Positions 63,999 through 64,000 of a stretch of 64,000 nucleotides of DNA are shown here, piece by piece. The stretch spans positions 1,161,796-1,225,795 of the forward strand of contig JAGGNK010007115.1 of NCBI GenBank assembly GCA_017590115.1. Reading direction: 5' to 3'. How positions within the stretch are numbered: the first letter of the stretch is position 1; each line of letters begins with the position of its first letter. A program made the translations under genes and the position numbers. This DNA is from Montifringilla adamsi (Eukaryota; Chordata; Aves; Passeriformes; Passeridae). Below the pieces are notes generated by a model, which worked only from the letters and a program-made list of their open reading frames with translations, was not told the origin of the DNA and did no database searches.

Positions 63999-64000
63999 CG

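Overview
The window is vertebrate nuclear DNA, almost certainly from a bird. CR1-type LINE 3' ends are scattered through the introns, one intron carries an endogenous-retrovirus-like LTR, the DNA is GC-rich with short introns, and the coding exons read as vertebrate proteins. I cannot name the species; a songbird is a guess. No prokaryotic features, CRISPR arrays or RNA genes were recognised. Human exon sizes and protein motifs used for comparison are recalled, not looked up. || Layout: two large genes lie tail to tail, as PKD1 and TSC2 do in mammals. Bases 1-46898 on the + strand hold PKD1 (polycystin-1) from the second exon to the stop codon; exon 1 lies upstream of the window. About 45 exons were placed by reading frame, GT-AG splice sites and phase: leucine-rich repeats, WSC domain and PKD repeat 1, C-type lectin, LDL-A-like module, further PKD repeats (12 of them in one 3.6-kb exon), REJ region, GPS/GAIN cleavage site, PLAT domain, about 11 membrane segments, and a C-terminal coiled coil. 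Bases 46899 to about 50225 are the likely PKD1 3' UTR and flank. Bases 50605-63951 on the - strand hold the 3' part of TSC2 (tuberin): a phosphorylation-rich region, the Rap/Rheb GAP domain and the C-terminus, with its 3' UTR. The two candidate poly(A) signals are about 400 bases apart. || Function: PKD1 encodes a ciliary and plasma-membrane receptor-like protein that binds polycystin-2 through its C-terminal coiled coil. TSC2 encodes the GAP subunit of the TSC complex that inactivates Rheb upstream of mTORC1. || Most notable: (1) a tandem duplication of the end of exon 29, intron 29 and exon 30, holding a minisatellite whose units are copies of the exon 29 donor junction; (2) a similar duplication of the 3' part of exon 6 with a 51-bp VNTR; (3) an extra phase-0 intron inside the equivalent of human exon 11, now filled by a solo LTR; (4) no recognisable LRR C-cap exon (exon 4) although the flanking splice phases demand one; (5) a conserved 69-bp TSC2 cassette exon. 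(1), (2) and (4) could be assembly errors. I found no evidence of an undescribed multi-gene system.
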